The notes below the pieces were generated by a model that worked only from the letters and a program-made list of their open reading frames with translations, was not told where the DNA came from and did not search any database. This document shows positions 1-11,964 of a DNA stretch of 64,000 nucleotides, in pieces. How positions within the stretch are numbered: position 1 is the first letter of the stretch; each line of letters opens with the position of its first letter. This stretch comes from Amphritea japonica ATCC BAA-1530 (GTDB lineage Bacteria > Pseudomonadota > Gammaproteobacteria > Pseudomonadales > Balneatricaceae), in contig NZ_AP014545.1 of assembly GCF_016592435.1 (NCBI RefSeq), positions 1,682,693 to 1,746,692 on the forward strand, in the 5' to 3' direction. The position numbers and the translations under genes are program-made.

Positions 1-2596
1 TAAAACGTTTGTGGTAGAAGTCGGTCATTACCTGTTCAAGCTCGCGTTCTCGCATCTGACCGTGGCCAATCGCCACACGGGCTTCCGGTATTAGCTCGCT
101 GATTTCGGCAGCGGTTTGTTCAATGGTTTTGACTTCGTTATGCAGGTAATACACTTGTCCGCCGCGTAATAGCTCACGCAGAATAGCTTCTTTTTTAAGC
201 GGAGTGTCAGCCTGGCGAACAAAGGTTTTTACCGATAAGCGGCGAGCGGGTGGTGTGGCGATGATCGACAGATCCCGGATTCCGGACATCGCCATGTTCA
301 GTGTTCGGGGAATCGGGGTAGCGGTTAGAGTCAGTATATCTACTTCTGAGCGTAATGATTTAAGCCGTTCTTTCTGCTGCACACCAAAGCGATGCTCTTC
401 GTCGATGATCAGCAGTCCCAAGTCGCTGAATTTAATATCACCTTGCAGTAGCTTGTGAGTGCCGATAACGATATCGGTCTGGCCTTGTTTCAATGACTCA
501 ATAACCGTGTTCGTCTGCTTGCCTGAGCGGAAGCGGGAAATTAGCTCGACATTGACAGGCCAGTCGGCAAACCGGTCACGAAAGTTATCATAGTGTTGCT
601 GTGCCAGAAGGGTGGTGGGAACTAATATGGCGACCTGCTTGTTGCTTTGTACGGCGATAAAACAAGCTCGCATAGCAACTTCGGTCTTACCGAAGCCAAC
701 ATCGCCGCAGACGAGCCGGTCCATGGGCTGTTCTGCTTGCATATCTTTGACTACCGCCTGGATCGCATTGGCCTGGTCGACGGTTTCTTCGAACGGGAAG
801 GCTGCGCTAAAGCTGGCGTAGTGTTCGTCCGGCTTATCAAACTGATGGCCCCGGCGGGCCGCTCGACGGGCATAGATGTCCAGTAGTTCGGCTGCTGTAT
901 CCCGGACTTTTTCAGCGGCTTTGCGACGGGCTTTGCTCCACTGTTCTGTGCCCAGGCGATGCAGTGGTGCCAGTTCATCGCCCGCGCCGGAATAGCGGCT
1001 AATCAGGTGGAGCGAGGAGACCGGAACATATAGATTGGCATCGTTAGCGTATTCAAGCTTAAGAAACTCAGAGCTTTGAGCGTCCAGCTCGAGTGTTACC
1101 AGTCCCCGATAGCGTCCTACGCCGTGGTCAATGTGGACAACGGGGGCGCCGAGATTCAGTTCTGTGAGGTTTTTAATAACCTGCTCAGACTGCTCCTGTT
1201 CCCGGGAGCGGCGTCTGCGCTGAAACACCTGGTGTCCAAAAAGTTGAGTTTCGGTTATGAGGTGAAAGTTGCCAGCAACGCTCAGGCCTTGTTCCAGGGG
1301 GAAGACGCAGATATTGATCGGGAAGCCGTCATCAAAAAACTGCGGCAGGTTATCGACCTGATGCGGTTTGATGTCGATTCGACCGAGCAGCTCCATCAGC
1401 GCTTCACGTCGGCCTGCAGATTCGGCACAAAAGAGTACTTTGTCCTGAGTTTTACTGAGAAATTTATCAATCGCTGCAAGTGGTTGAGACGCCTGGGCGT
1501 TGATCGTTAATTCAGGGGGTTCAGTCAGTGACAGGTTATAGCGACCAGACTCCGCGCGTGCCTGGGTCTTGCCTTGTTGTAGCTGGACCCGTTGCATGGG
1601 CTTTAGTGTGCTAAATAGCTCAGTGGCTGGAACAAAAAGCTTATTAGGCGCGAGAAGAGGGCGCTCAATATCATGGCGGCGTTCTTCATAGCGTTCCTGT
1701 ACATCATGCCAGAACTGTTTGCAGTGATCTTCTAAGTCGGTTTCGGTGAGAATTAATACATTCTCTGGTAAGTAGTCAAAAAGCGTGGCACTGGTATCAA
1801 AGAACAGTGGCTGATAGTACTCAATCCCAGGCGGGGTTAGCCCATTGGAAATGTCTTGATAGGTAGGGCAGCGCTTGTAATCGACATCAAAGGTTTCACG
1901 CCAGCGTTGTTTAAAGTCTTTTATTGCTGATTCGTCAAACGGGAACTCTTTAGCGGGCAGTACGCGGATATTGTCGACCTGATCAATAGAGCGCTGGCTT
2001 TCGGGATCAAAGGTGCGCAGTGTTTCAACTTCATCGTCAAACAGCTCAATCCGGAAGGGGGTTTTACTGCCCATTGGAAAGATATCGATGATGGAGCCGC
2101 GAATGGCAAACTCGCCATGTTCATACACGCTTTCGGTGAGATGATAGCCCGCGTCGGTGAGCTTGTTGCGGGTGTTGTCCAGATCAAGGCGCTGGCCCTG
2201 GTCTAAAATAAGGGTGTTGCCATCCAGAAAGCGTGGAGGCGCCACTCTGTGCATCAGTGTGCTGGCCGGGATGATCAATACCCCGCGTTGTAGCTGAGGG
2301 AGTCTGAATAGAGTATTGAGTCGTTCGGATATTATGTCCTGGTGAGGAGAAAAACTGTCGTAGGGTAGTGTTTCCCAATCGGAGAATAGCAGGCATTCAA
2401 TGCTGTTATCGCTGAAGAAGCCAATCTCGGACTTGAGGCGGGTGGCATTATCACTGTCATTAGTGATGCAAAGTATCAATCCCGGGTGTTGGTTGGCGAT
2501 ATCGGTTGTCAGCATACCGCGGCCTGCGCCGGGGAGGTTGCCTATGCGTCGGATGTCACCGTCTGATTTGGGTAATTGATACTCGTTCTTAAACAC
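1..2596 (-). CDS. mfd: Transcription-repair coupling factor Mfd, 5' part (runs off the left edge)
   Basis: Mfd is a cytoplasmic ATP-driven DNA translocase that removes stalled RNA polymerase from lesions and recruits UvrA. About 865 codons are visible and the 3' end is outside the window. The N-terminal UvrB-like part is followed by the RNAP-interaction segment (HIDHGVGRYRGL, near residue 485), then a RecG-like helicase with Walker A GDVGFGKTE near residue 630, DEEHRFG near 730 and TATPIPRTL just after. The GTG at 2596 is chosen because an in-frame TAA lies immediately upstream, a GGAG lies about 10 nt away, and the N-terminus lines up with E. coli Mfd. It is divergent from gap, as I recall for Pseudomonas. 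Family assignment is secure. Confidence 0.96.
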   Translation of the reverse strand, partial: MFKNEYQLPKSDGDIRRIGNLPGAGRGMLTTDIANQHPGLILCITNDSDNATRLKSEIGFFSDNSIECLLFSDWETLPYDSFSPHQDIISERLNTLFRLPQLQRGVLIIPASTLMHRVAPPRFLDGNTLILDQGQRLDLDNTRNKLTDAGYHLTESVYEHGEFAIRGSIIDIFPMGSKTPFRIELFDDEVETLRTFDPESQRSIDQVDNIRVLPAKEFPFDESAIKDFKQRWRETFDVDYKRCPTYQDISNGLTPPGIEYYQPLFFDTSATLFDYLPENVLILTETDLEDHCKQFWHDVQERYEERRHDIERPLLAPNKLFVPATELFSTLKPMQRVQLQQGKTQARAESGRYNLSLTEPPELTINAQASQPLAAIDKFLSKTQDKVLFCAESAGRREALMELLGRIDIKPHQVDNLPQFFDDGFPINICVFPLEQGLSVAGNFHLITETQLFGHQVFQRRRRSREQEQSEQVIKNLTELNLGAPVVHIDHGVGRYRGLVTLELDAQSSEFLKLEYANDANLYVPVSSLHLISRYSGAGDELAPLHRLGTEQWSKARRKAAEKVRDTAAELLDIYARRAARRGHQFDKPDEHYASFSAAFPFEETVDQANAIQAVVKDMQAEQPMDRLVCGDVGFGKTEVAMRACFIAVQSNKQVAILVPTTLLAQQHYDNFRDRFADWPVNVELISRFRSGKQTNTVIESLKQGQTDIVIGTHKLLQGDIKFSDLGLLIIDEEHRFGVQQKERLKSLRSEVDILTLTATPIPRTLNMAMSGIRDLSIIATPPARRLSVKTFVRQADTPLKKEAILRELLRGGQVYYLHNEVKTIEQTAAEISELIPEARVAIGHGQMRERELEQVMTDFYHKRF

Positions 2597-2871
2597 TTAA
2601 GGCTCGCTCCGTTGTCCAGGGCAGGCCTTATTCGGCCTGTGATGTTGATTCGGTCGCTTATGTTACGGCGCGTGCGATAAAAGTACAGTTTAATATGTCA
2701 CTGTCCGCAGCAGTCTCGCATTTGTCCTGATCGATCATGGTTGGGCAATAAAATATAAAAATAACCCTAAAGTGTAGTGTTTCTTATTTGCCCGCAGGTG
2801 CGGAAAAGAGGATAATACCGGCCAGCGAAAATTTGACTACTATTTTGACTACTACCATTTTGGAGTGTGCC

Positions 2872-4308
2872 GTGAGCCAAGAAAAAGTGTTAGCTGACTG
2901 GAAAGGTCGCGAAGCTTTAGCTGAAGAATTGATCCCAGTTGTGGGTCGTCTTTACCGTGATAAAAACGTTGAGACCTCTGTATATGGACGTCTGATTATC
3001 AAGCGTTCTGTCGTTGATGTTTTGAAAGCGCATCGTTTTGTACGTCAGGTTGAAGAGCAGGAGTTGTCTGTAAGAGATACTCATCCTGTTTTGACGGCAC
3101 TAGATAAGATTGACGTTAAGAATGCTCATGTCGATGTGGGCAAGCTTGCGGTTAAATTCCGTGAAGAAGGAAAGGGTGCTTCTCTGGAAGACTTCCTTCA
3201 GGCTGAGCTTGCGCCTGCGATTGGTGGGGCTCCTGCAGAACCAACGGATGTTGTTCTTTATGGTTTCGGCCGTATCGGACGTTTGTTGGCGCGTCTGCTG
3301 ATTGAGCGTACGGGCGGTGGCCAGGCGTTGCGTTTGCGTGCAATTGTTGTGCGTAAAGGTAAAGCGACTAATGATCTTGAGAAGCGCGCCAGCTTGTTGC
3401 GTCGCGATTCTGTTCATGGCTCCTTCCGGGGAACGATTCAGGTTGATGAAGAAAATCAGGCCATTATTGCTAATGGTAACCTGATAAATATCATCTATTC
3501 TGATGGTCCTGATCAGGTTGATTACACGCAGTACGGTATTAATAATGCGTTGGTGCTGGATAATACGGGCATCTGGCGCGATGAAGCTGGCCTGTCGCTG
3601 CACCTGAAGTCTAAAGGTGTTGCGAAAGTGGCGCTGACGGCTCCGGGTAAAGGTATCAAGAATATCGTAATGGGTGTTAACCATGCTGATATTTCTGATG
3701 ATGACAAAATCCTGTCCGCTGCATCTTGTACCACTAACGCTATCTCTCCGGTATTGAAAGCGTTGGATACTAAATATGGTGTGACTAACGGCCATGTAGA
3801 AACTGTACATGCTTACACTAACGACCAGAACCTGATAGATAACTATCATAAAGGTGATCGTCGTGGTCGTGCGGCAGGTTTGAATATGGTTATCACTGAA
3901 ACCGGTGCTGCAAAGGCGGTTTCTAAGGCTCTGCCTCAGCTGGAAGGTAAGTTGACCGGTAATGCTATCCGTGTTCCGACGCCTAACGTGTCTATGGCGA
4001 TTCTTAATTTGAATCTGGATAATCCAACCGACAAGGAAGAGTTGAACGCTTATCTGCGTGATCAGGCACTTCACTCGCCACTGCAAAAGCAGATAGACTT
4101 CAGTAATTCACCTGAAGCTGTTTCTTCAGATTTCGTTGGTTCACGTGCTGCAGGTGTTGTTGATGCGCTGGCGACTATTGCTGAAGATAATCGTTGCGTG
4201 CTCTACGTTTGGTACGATAATGAATTTGGTTACAGCTGTCAGGTTATTCGTCTGGCTCAGCGTATGGCGCAGTGTACGCTGCCAGCTTTCCCTAAAGCTG
4301 TACGTTAA
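2872..4308 (+). CDS. gap: Glyceraldehyde-3-phosphate dehydrogenase, long form with N-terminal extension
   Basis: Converts glyceraldehyde 3-phosphate and NAD(P)+ plus phosphate to 1,3-bisphosphoglycerate in central carbon metabolism. The protein is 478 aa against about 335 for classical GapA. The extra ~125 residues precede the Rossmann motif GFGRIGR (near residue 130). The catalytic SCTTN has Cys286, and C-terminal WYDNEFGYS is present. GTG at 2872 is preferred over an upstream in-frame ATG at 2788 because TGGAG lies about 7 nt before it and Pseudomonas-type homologues begin MSQEKVL-like. This long form is the one found between mfd and nqr in pseudomonads. The function of the extension is not evident from sequence. 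A terminator follows directly. Confidence 0.93.
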   Translation: MSQEKVLADWKGREALAEELIPVVGRLYRDKNVETSVYGRLIIKRSVVDVLKAHRFVRQVEEQELSVRDTHPVLTALDKIDVKNAHVDVGKLAVKFREEGKGASLEDFLQAELAPAIGGAPAEPTDVVLYGFGRIGRLLARLLIERTGGGQALRLRAIVVRKGKATNDLEKRASLLRRDSVHGSFRGTIQVDEENQAIIANGNLINIIYSDGPDQVDYTQYGINNALVLDNTGIWRDEAGLSLHLKSKGVAKVALTAPGKGIKNIVMGVNHADISDDDKILSAASCTTNAISPVLKALDTKYGVTNGHVETVHAYTNDQNLIDNYHKGDRRGRAAGLNMVITETGAAKAVSKALPQLEGKLTGNAIRVPTPNVSMAILNLNLDNPTDKEELNAYLRDQALHSPLQKQIDFSNSPEAVSSDFVGSRAAGVVDALATIAEDNRCVLYVWYDNEFGYSCQVIRLAQRMAQCTLPAFPKAVR

Positions 4309-4328
4309 TTCGACTATTGGTTAATTGC

Positions 4329-4355
4329 AAAACCGTCCTAAGGGGCGGTTTTTTA
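4329..4355 (+). terminator. Rho-independent terminator of gap
   Basis: Stem CCGTCC/GGGCGG (one G-U pair) extended by AA/TT, TAAG tetraloop, then a run of six T. It lies 20 nt after the gap stop codon. Confidence 0.85.
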
Positions 4356-5977
<1,622 letters not shown>

Positions 5978-5979
5978 TC

Positions 5980-7191
5980 ATGAGCTTGAGAAATATTCTT
6001 GATAAAATGGAGCCGCATTTCCATAAAGGCGGCAAGTATGAAAACTGGTACGCGCTGTATGAAGCTGCAGATACCATTTTTTACACGCCGGGTCATGTGA
6101 CTAAGGCGGCTGCTCACGTTCGTGATGCAGTTGACCTGAAACGTATGATGATTCTGGTTTGGGCTTGTACTTTCCCAGCTGTATTCTTCGGCTTGTACAA
6201 CGTTGGCTTCCAGGCAAATACTGCTATGGCTGACCTGGGTATAACTGAGCCTTCAACCTGGCAGGGTGGTCTGGCAGCACTGTTCACGAGTTTTAACCCG
6301 GACAGTCTGTGGGACAACATCATGCACGGTGCGATGTACTGGCTACCTATCTATCTGACGACTTTTATTGTCGGTGGATTCTGGGAAGTCTTGTTCGCAA
6401 TGAAGCGTGGTCATGAAGTTAACGAAGGTTTCTTCGTATCTTCTATCCTGTTTGCATTGATTCTGCCACCCTCCATTCCTTTATGGCAGGTAGCACTGGG
6501 TATCAGCTTTGGTATCGTAATTGGTAAAGAAGTTTTCGGTGGAACCGGTAAAAACTTCCTTAACCCGGCACTGACCGGTCGTGCTTTCCTGTTCTTCGCA
6601 TATCCTGCGCAGATGTCAGGTGATGCGATCTGGACTGCGGTTGACGGTTTCTCTGGCGCTACGCCACTGGGCCTTGCTGCAGCAGGCGGTGTTGATGCGA
6701 TTCTGGCTCAGAACATTACCTGGTTCGATGCATTCATCGGTACTATCCAGGGATCTGTCGGTGAGGTATCAACCTTTGCCATCATGATCGGTGGTGCGGT
6801 GCTGTTGATCGCTAAAGTTGCTGCATGGCGTATTGTTGCCGGTGTATTCCTGGGTATGACGGCACTGTCGACCCTGTTTAATATTATCGGTTCTGATTCA
6901 AATGCGATGTTTGCTCTGCCGTTTTACTGGCATCTGGTGTTAGGTGGTTTTGCCTTCGGTATGTTCTTTATGGCAACCGACCCGGTATCCGCGTCTATGA
7001 CCAATACGGGTAAATGGGTATTTGGTGCTTTGATCGGTGTCATGGTGGTTCTGATTCGAGTGGTTAACCCAGCGTTCCCTGAGGGAATGATGCTGGCGAT
7101 TCTGTTCGCTAACCTGTTTGCGCCACTAATCGACAACTTTGTCGTGCAGGCGAATATCAAGCGGAGGGCTATGCGCAATGTCAGCGAATAA
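5980..7191 (+). CDS. nqrB: Na+-NQR subunit B (covalent FMN, membrane)
   Basis: Large membrane subunit of Na+-NQR, which carries riboflavin and a covalently bound FMN and is central to Na+ translocation. It is 403 aa with about ten membrane segments. The flavinylation motif SGATPLG is present with Thr228 as the expected FMN attachment site, the target of ApbE, which is encoded downstream. The soluble N-terminus ([23 protein letters not shown]) is typical. It starts 2 nt after nqrA and its 3' end overlaps nqrC by 14 nt, suggesting translational coupling. Confidence 0.97.
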   Translation: MSLRNILDKMEPHFHKGGKYENWYALYEAADTIFYTPGHVTKAAAHVRDAVDLKRMMILVWACTFPAVFFGLYNVGFQANTAMADLGITEPSTWQGGLAALFTSFNPDSLWDNIMHGAMYWLPIYLTTFIVGGFWEVLFAMKRGHEVNEGFFVSSILFALILPPSIPLWQVALGISFGIVIGKEVFGGTGKNFLNPALTGRAFLFFAYPAQMSGDAIWTAVDGFSGATPLGLAAAGGVDAILAQNITWFDAFIGTIQGSVGEVSTFAIMIGGAVLLIAKVAAWRIVAGVFLGMTALSTLFNIIGSDSNAMFALPFYWHLVLGGFAFGMFFMATDPVSASMTNTGKWVFGALIGVMVVLIRVVNPAFPEGMMLAILFANLFAPLIDNFVVQANIKRRAMRNVSE

Positions 7192-7966
7192 AGATTCTAT
7201 CGGTAGAACGATAACTGTTGCTGTTTTGCTTTGTGTGGTTTGTTCTGTTGTCGTTTCTGCGTCAGCAGTACTGCTTAAGCCAAAACAGATAGCTAATAAA
7301 AATCTTGATCGTCAGACCAATATCCTGGCTGCAGCTGGTATAGCCACTGCAGGAAAAGATATTCCGGCGCTGTTCGGTGAGGTAATTGAGAAACGCTTCG
7401 TTGACCTGCGTTCCGGTAAGTACACAGAAGTGTCTGACCCGGCGCGTTACGATGCTAAGAAAGCAGCGAAAGAGTCCGACACGGGTGTCGCTCTGGAGCG
7501 TGGCATTGATATCGCCTCGATCAAATATCAGGCGAAAGTTATGCCTGTCTATCTGGTTAAAGGTGAAAGCGAGACTGGCTACGATAAGGTGATTTTGCCA
7601 GTACACGGTTACGGCCTCTGGTCTACCTTGTACGGTTTCCTAGCGCTGGAAAGTGACCTCAACACTGTTGTGGGTCTGGGTTTCTACTCTCATGCAGAAA
7701 CCCCTGGGCTAGGTGGCGAAGTCGATAATCCGAACTGGAAAGCGGTTTGGCCTGGTAAGGAAGTATATCCTGCCGGCTCAATGGTGCCAGAGTTGGGCCT
7801 GATTAAGGGTAGCGTTGATAAAACCAGCCCTAAAGCTAAGCACCAGATTGATGGTTTGGCGGGTGCGACTCTGACAGCAAATGGTGTTACCAACCTGGTT
7901 CAGTTCTGGATGGGCAAGAATGGTTATGCGCCATTCCTGGCAAACCTGAAAGCAGGGGGGGCGTAA
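7178..7966 (+). CDS. nqrC: Na+-NQR subunit C (covalent FMN)
   Basis: Membrane-anchored subunit with a periplasmic FMN-binding domain that carries the second covalent FMN of Na+-NQR. It is 262 aa. One N-terminal membrane helix (residues ~10-30) is followed by the FMN domain. The motif [12 protein letters not shown] places the acceptor at Thr231. ATG at 7178 (MSANKDSIG) is chosen over the ATG at 7171 in another frame and over an in-frame upstream start at 7139. GGAGGG lies about 9 nt before it, and homologues begin just before the membrane helix. Confidence 0.95.
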   Translation: MSANKDSIGRTITVAVLLCVVCSVVVSASAVLLKPKQIANKNLDRQTNILAAAGIATAGKDIPALFGEVIEKRFVDLRSGKYTEVSDPARYDAKKAAKESDTGVALERGIDIASIKYQAKVMPVYLVKGESETGYDKVILPVHGYGLWSTLYGFLALESDLNTVVGLGFYSHAETPGLGGEVDNPNWKAVWPGKEVYPAGSMVPELGLIKGSVDKTSPKAKHQIDGLAGATLTANGVTNLVQFWMGKNGYAPFLANLKAGGA

Positions 7967-7969
7967 CTC

Positions 7970-8629
7970 ATGTCTCAAGCTAAAGAAGTCCTGTTAGGAC
8001 CTATTTTTACTAATAACCCGATCGGTTTGCAGATCCTGGGCATCTGTTCCGCACTGGCGGTAACATCTAACCTGGGTACTGCATTTGTAATGTCACTGGC
8101 GGTAATCGTTGTAACAGCGTTTTCTAACCTGTTTATCTCGATTATCCGTAATCAGATACCGAGTAATATCCGGATCATCTGTCAGATGGCGATCATTGCA
8201 TCCCTGGTAATTGTGGTAGACCAGATTCTGAAAGCTTACGCTTACGATATTTCGAAGCAGCTGTCGGTATTTGTTGGTCTGATCATTACTAACTGTATCG
8301 TAATGGGTCGTGCTGAAGCATTCGCCATGAAGAATCCTCCGGGAATCTCATTCCTCGACGGTATCGGTAACGGTCTGGGCTACGGTGTAGTACTGATCTT
8401 TGTTGGCTTTCTGCGTGAGTTATTCGGCGCGGGCAAGCTGTTCGGTATCGAAGTGTTACCGTTGGTTACTGACGGTGGTTGGTATCAGGCGAACGGCATG
8501 ATGCTGCTACCACCCAGTGCGTTCTTCATTATCGGCATGTTCATCTGGTTGGTTCGTACCTTTAAGACAGACCAGGTAGAAGCGCCGGAATTTGAACTGG
8601 CGAAGAACTCTAAGAAGGAGGCTGTGTAA
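7970..8629 (+). CDS. nqrD: Na+-NQR subunit D
   Basis: Six-helix membrane subunit that pairs with NqrE. The two subunits share an intramembrane Fe-S centre held by two cysteines from each. Here Cys26 ([13 protein letters not shown]) and Cys109 ([13 protein letters not shown]) are the expected ligands. It is 219 aa. The stop codon overlaps the nqrE start by one base (TAATG), so translation of the two is probably coupled, consistent with 1:1 stoichiometry. Confidence 0.97.
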   Translation: MSQAKEVLLGPIFTNNPIGLQILGICSALAVTSNLGTAFVMSLAVIVVTAFSNLFISIIRNQIPSNIRIICQMAIIASLVIVVDQILKAYAYDISKQLSVFVGLIITNCIVMGRAEAFAMKNPPGISFLDGIGNGLGYGVVLIFVGFLRELFGAGKLFGIEVLPLVTDGGWYQANGMMLLPPSAFFIIGMFIWLVRTFKTDQVEAPEFELAKNSKKEAV

Positions 8630-9237
8630 TGGAACAGTATATCAGCCTTGTTGTTAAGGCGATTTTCGTTGAAAACATGGCGCTGGCCTTCTTCCTGGGG
8701 ATGTGTACATTCCTGGCGATCTCTAAGAAGGTACAGACTTCTCTGGGTCTGGGTATCGCAGTCATTGTAGTACTGGCGATCACCACCCCGGTAAACAATC
8801 TGATCTATAACCTGCTGCTGCGCGAAGGTGCACTGGCATGGGCCGGCTATCCGGAAGTAGATCTGAGCTTCCTGGGTTACATCTCTTACATCGGCGTAAT
8901 TGCGGCGATGGTGCAAATTCTGGAGATGTTCCTGGATAAGTATGTGCCTGTACTCTACAACTCATTGGGCGTATTCCTGCCGCTGATCACTGTAAACTGT
9001 GCCATCATGGGTGCTGCACTGTTTATGGTTGAGCGTGATTATACTTTCGGTGAGTCTGTTGTTTACGGTACTGGTGCAGGTGTTGGCTGGGCGTTGGCAA
9101 TTACTGCGCTGGCAGGCATCCGTGAAAAATTGAAATACAGCGACGTACCGGAAGGTTTACGTGGCCTGGGTATCACCTTCATCACTGTTGGTTTGATGTC
9201 TCTGGGTTTCATGTCTTTCTCCGGCGTTCAGCTGTAA
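8629..9237 (+). CDS. nqrE: Na+-NQR subunit E
   Basis: Six-helix membrane partner of NqrD in the sodium-pumping NADH dehydrogenase. It is 202 aa. Cys26 ([12 protein letters not shown]) and Cys124 ([12 protein letters not shown]) are the expected ligands of the shared Fe-S centre, and their symmetry with NqrD reflects an old duplication. GGAGG lies 9 nt upstream of the ATG, within the end of nqrD. A 35-nt gap separates it from nqrF. Confidence 0.97.
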   Translation: MEQYISLVVKAIFVENMALAFFLGMCTFLAISKKVQTSLGLGIAVIVVLAITTPVNNLIYNLLLREGALAWAGYPEVDLSFLGYISYIGVIAAMVQILEMFLDKYVPVLYNSLGVFLPLITVNCAIMGAALFMVERDYTFGESVVYGTGAGVGWALAITALAGIREKLKYSDVPEGLRGLGITFITVGLMSLGFMSFSGVQL

Positions 9238-9272
9238 AGCTGTCACATGATTACTAAAGGAAGGATTAGCTA

Positions 9273-10499
9273 ATGAATGCAGAAATCGTCCTCGGCGTTG
9301 TCATGTTTACTGCGGTAGTGCTTGCACTTGTCGCGGTAATTCTGGCAGCCCGTTCAAAACTGGTTAGCTCCGGTGATGTGACTATTCGCATCAACGAAGA
9401 CGAAGCTAAAACAATTACAGTACCTGCTGGCGGTAAGCTGCTGCAGACATTGGCAGAAAAAGGGATTTTTATCCCATCTGCCTGTGGTGGTGGTGGTACC
9501 TGTGCGCAGTGTAAGTGTCAGGTTCTTGATGGTGGTGGCTCTATGCTGCCAACTGAGGAATCTCATTTCACTATGCGTGAAGCCAAAGAGGGCTGGCGTC
9601 TATCTTGTCAGGTGGCGGTTAAACAGGACATGGAGCTTGAGCTCGAAGAAGAGATCTTCGGTGTTCAGAAGTGGGAATGTACTGTTGAGTCTAACCCGAA
9701 CGTTGCAACCTTCATCAAGGAGCTGACTTTGCGTCTGCCTGAAGGTGAAAACGTTGACTTCCGTGCCGGTGGTTACGTTCAGCTTGAATGTCCTCCACAC
9801 GAAGTGCATTACAAAGACTTTGATGTAGAAGAAGAGTATCGGGGTGACTGGGATAAGTTCGACCAGTGGCGTTATGTATCGAAGGTGTCTGAAAACACTA
9901 TTCGTGCATACTCTATGGCGAACTATCCGGAAGAGCGTGGTGTGGTTAAATTCAACATCCGTATCGCTTCTCCACCACCGGGTACAGACGTTGCACCTGG
10001 TATCATGTCATCTTACGTATTCAGCCTGAAACCAGGCGATAAGATTACCGTTTACGGGCCATTTGGTGAGTTCTTCGCTAAAGACACCGATAACGAGATG
10101 GTCTTTATCGGTGGTGGTGCAGGTATGGCGCCTATGCGTTCTCATATCTTCGATCAGTTAAAGCGTTTGAACTCTAAGCGTAAGATCTCTTTCTGGTATG
10201 GTGCACGTTCACTGCGTGAGTGCTTCTACAATGAAGAGTACGATATGCTGGCCACTGAAAATGATAACTTTAAGTGGCACCTGGCACTGTCTGATCCGCA
10301 AGAGGAAGACAACTGGGATGGAATGACCGGCTTCATTCACAATGTATTGTATGAAAATTATCTGAAGGATCATGAAGCGCCTGAAGATTGTGAATACTAT
10401 ATGTGTGGACCGCCTATGATGAACTCTGCTGTTATCCAGATGCTGGTTGATCTGGGTGTTGAACGGGAAAATATCTTCCTCGACGACTTTGGTGGCTGA
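9273..10499 (+). CDS. nqrF: Na+-NQR subunit F (NADH-oxidising, 2Fe-2S, FAD)
   Basis: Entry point for electrons: binds NADH, FAD and a 2Fe-2S cluster, and is anchored by one N-terminal helix (residues ~3-26). It is 408 aa. The ferredoxin-type ligands are Cys71, Cys77, Cys80 and Cys112 ([11 protein letters not shown], then SCQVAV). The FAD motif RAYSMANYP begins at residue 211, and the nucleotide motif [11 protein letters not shown] lies near 280. It ends with the conserved DDFGG. It is preceded by AAGGA. Confidence 0.97.
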   Translation: MNAEIVLGVVMFTAVVLALVAVILAARSKLVSSGDVTIRINEDEAKTITVPAGGKLLQTLAEKGIFIPSACGGGGTCAQCKCQVLDGGGSMLPTEESHFTMREAKEGWRLSCQVAVKQDMELELEEEIFGVQKWECTVESNPNVATFIKELTLRLPEGENVDFRAGGYVQLECPPHEVHYKDFDVEEEYRGDWDKFDQWRYVSKVSENTIRAYSMANYPEERGVVKFNIRIASPPPGTDVAPGIMSSYVFSLKPGDKITVYGPFGEFFAKDTDNEMVFIGGGAGMAPMRSHIFDQLKRLNSKRKISFWYGARSLRECFYNEEYDMLATENDNFKWHLALSDPQEEDNWDGMTGFIHNVLYENYLKDHEAPEDCEYYMCGPPMMNSAVIQMLVDLGVERENIFLDDFGG

Positions 10500-10506
10500 T
10501 CATCTG

Positions 10507-11550
10507 ATGTCTGCATTATTCAGACATATTCTAAAACGGCCGGCAGCTCTGCTGCTGGCCGCTTCGTTTCTGTTTCTTACAGTTTTGCCAGGCTGTAGTA
10601 AACCACCTCAAATTGTCGGTCATCAAGGACTGACCATGGGTACCAGCTTTACTGTTAAGTGGGTATCGTCTGATTCTGAGACAGATAAGAAACTCCCTGC
10701 TCAGATTGATCAGATACTGATAGCTGTAAACAATGCAATGTCTACCTATCAGGCTGATTCCGAACTTACCCGCATTAATCAGTTACCCGCAGGTAGTGAG
10801 GTGAAGTTATCTTCTGATCTGGCAAAAGTGTTATCCCGGGCTTTAGAGATTAGCCAGTCCTCGGCAGGTGCATTTGATGTCACTGTAGGGCCGTTGGTTA
10901 ATCTGTGGGGCTTTGGTCCTGAGGGGCGTATAATAAAAGCGCCTTCGGACGATGAAATTACCGCGCTGAGTGAGCGTATCGGTTATAAAAAAATTCAGTT
11001 ATCGAAAACGGGTACTGAACTGTATAAGTCTGGCGATATTTATATCGACTTATCAGCCATAGCGAAGGGCTTCGGCGTTGATAAGCTGGCGCAGCTGCTC
11101 GAAGATGTCGGAATCTCCAGTTATCTGGTTGAGATCGGGGGTGAGCTTCGTGCCAAAGGAATAAAGCCGGACGGTAATAACTGGAAAATAGCGATTGAAG
11201 CTCCGCTTGTTGGAGAGCGCAAGATCCAGCGTATTATCGCAGTGAAAAATGTAGCTATAGCTACATCGGGTGATTATCGCAACTATTTCGAAGAAGACGG
11301 GGTTCGATTCTCCCATACGATTAACCCAGCTACGGCAAAGCCAATAGATCATAAACTGGCATCCGTTACTGTCCTGGCAGCCGACTGTGCGTCTGCCGAT
11401 GCGCTGGCAACGGCGATGATGGTGTTAGGTCCGCAAGTGGCGGAACAGTATGCCTTGCAGGAAGGAGTTGAAGCTTTGTTAATTGTCAAAACAGAAGCAG
11501 GGTTTAAAGAGATAATGACGCCAGGGTTTTCGGATTTTCTGGTGCAGTGA
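10507..11550 (+). CDS. apbE: FAD:protein FMN transferase ApbE (lipoprotein)
   Basis: Attaches FMN to threonines of NqrB and NqrC using FAD and Mg2+, on the periplasmic side. It is 347 aa from the ATG at 10507. An earlier in-frame start inside nqrF would spoil the signal peptide. Residues 12-29 are hydrophobic and end in lipobox LPGC with Cys30, so it is probably lipid-anchored. TMGTSFTVKW, VGPLVNLWGFGP, DLSAIAKGFGVD and the metal-site region CASADALATAMM are ApbE hallmarks. It lies 7 nt after nqrF, next to the substrates it matures. Confidence 0.95.
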   Translation: MSALFRHILKRPAALLLAASFLFLTVLPGCSKPPQIVGHQGLTMGTSFTVKWVSSDSETDKKLPAQIDQILIAVNNAMSTYQADSELTRINQLPAGSEVKLSSDLAKVLSRALEISQSSAGAFDVTVGPLVNLWGFGPEGRIIKAPSDDEITALSERIGYKKIQLSKTGTELYKSGDIYIDLSAIAKGFGVDKLAQLLEDVGISSYLVEIGGELRAKGIKPDGNNWKIAIEAPLVGERKIQRIIAVKNVAIATSGDYRNYFEEDGVRFSHTINPATAKPIDHKLASVTVLAADCASADALATAMMVLGPQVAEQYALQEGVEALLIVKTEAGFKEIMTPGFSDFLVQ

Positions 11551-11558
11551 GGTAAAAA

Positions 11559-11789
11559 ATGGCAACTATGGTTCTGAGTTTTGTAGTCCTTGGACTGGTA
11601 ATTATTGGTATGGCAGTAGGCGTAATTATGGGTCGCAAGCCGATCGCGGGTTCCTGTGGTGGTCTCGCAAATGTTGGTATCGAGGGTAAGTGCTCGATTT
11701 GTGGAGATGATCCTCAAAAATGCGATGATGAGCAGGAAAAACAGAAAAAGAAGGCTGAAATAGCTGATATGGCTTACGAAGTTAAATAA
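11559..11789 (+). CDS. nqrM: Na+-NQR maturation factor NqrM
   Basis: Small membrane protein (76 aa) required for Na+-NQR assembly, thought to deliver iron for the NqrD/E centre. One N-terminal helix (residues 3-24) is followed by the cysteine-rich motif SCGGLANVGIEGKCSICG, with a further Cys in DPQKCDD, then a charged tail. It starts 8 nt after apbE and is the last gene of the operon. Confidence 0.95.
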   Translation: MATMVLSFVVLGLVIIGMAVGVIMGRKPIAGSCGGLANVGIEGKCSICGDDPQKCDDEQEKQKKKAEIADMAYEVK

Positions 11790-11964
11790 GAGTGCTGATA
11801 GGGTATTAGCAGGGAATTTTGCGGGAAGAATACTTCGCTAACCTAAAGGCTAATGGGTCTGATCTAGCGCAGGCTATATGCTTTCAATATGCATTATTCT
11901 GAAGCACAACAAACGCTTAGACTTATACAACTTTATAGAAATTAACAGGTAATAGGGGAAAGTG

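Noticed and set aside
3100-4086. 328-aa minus-strand ORF antisense to gap
   Set aside because: The gap reading frame is fully conserved GAPDH, and the antisense translation has no domain features.
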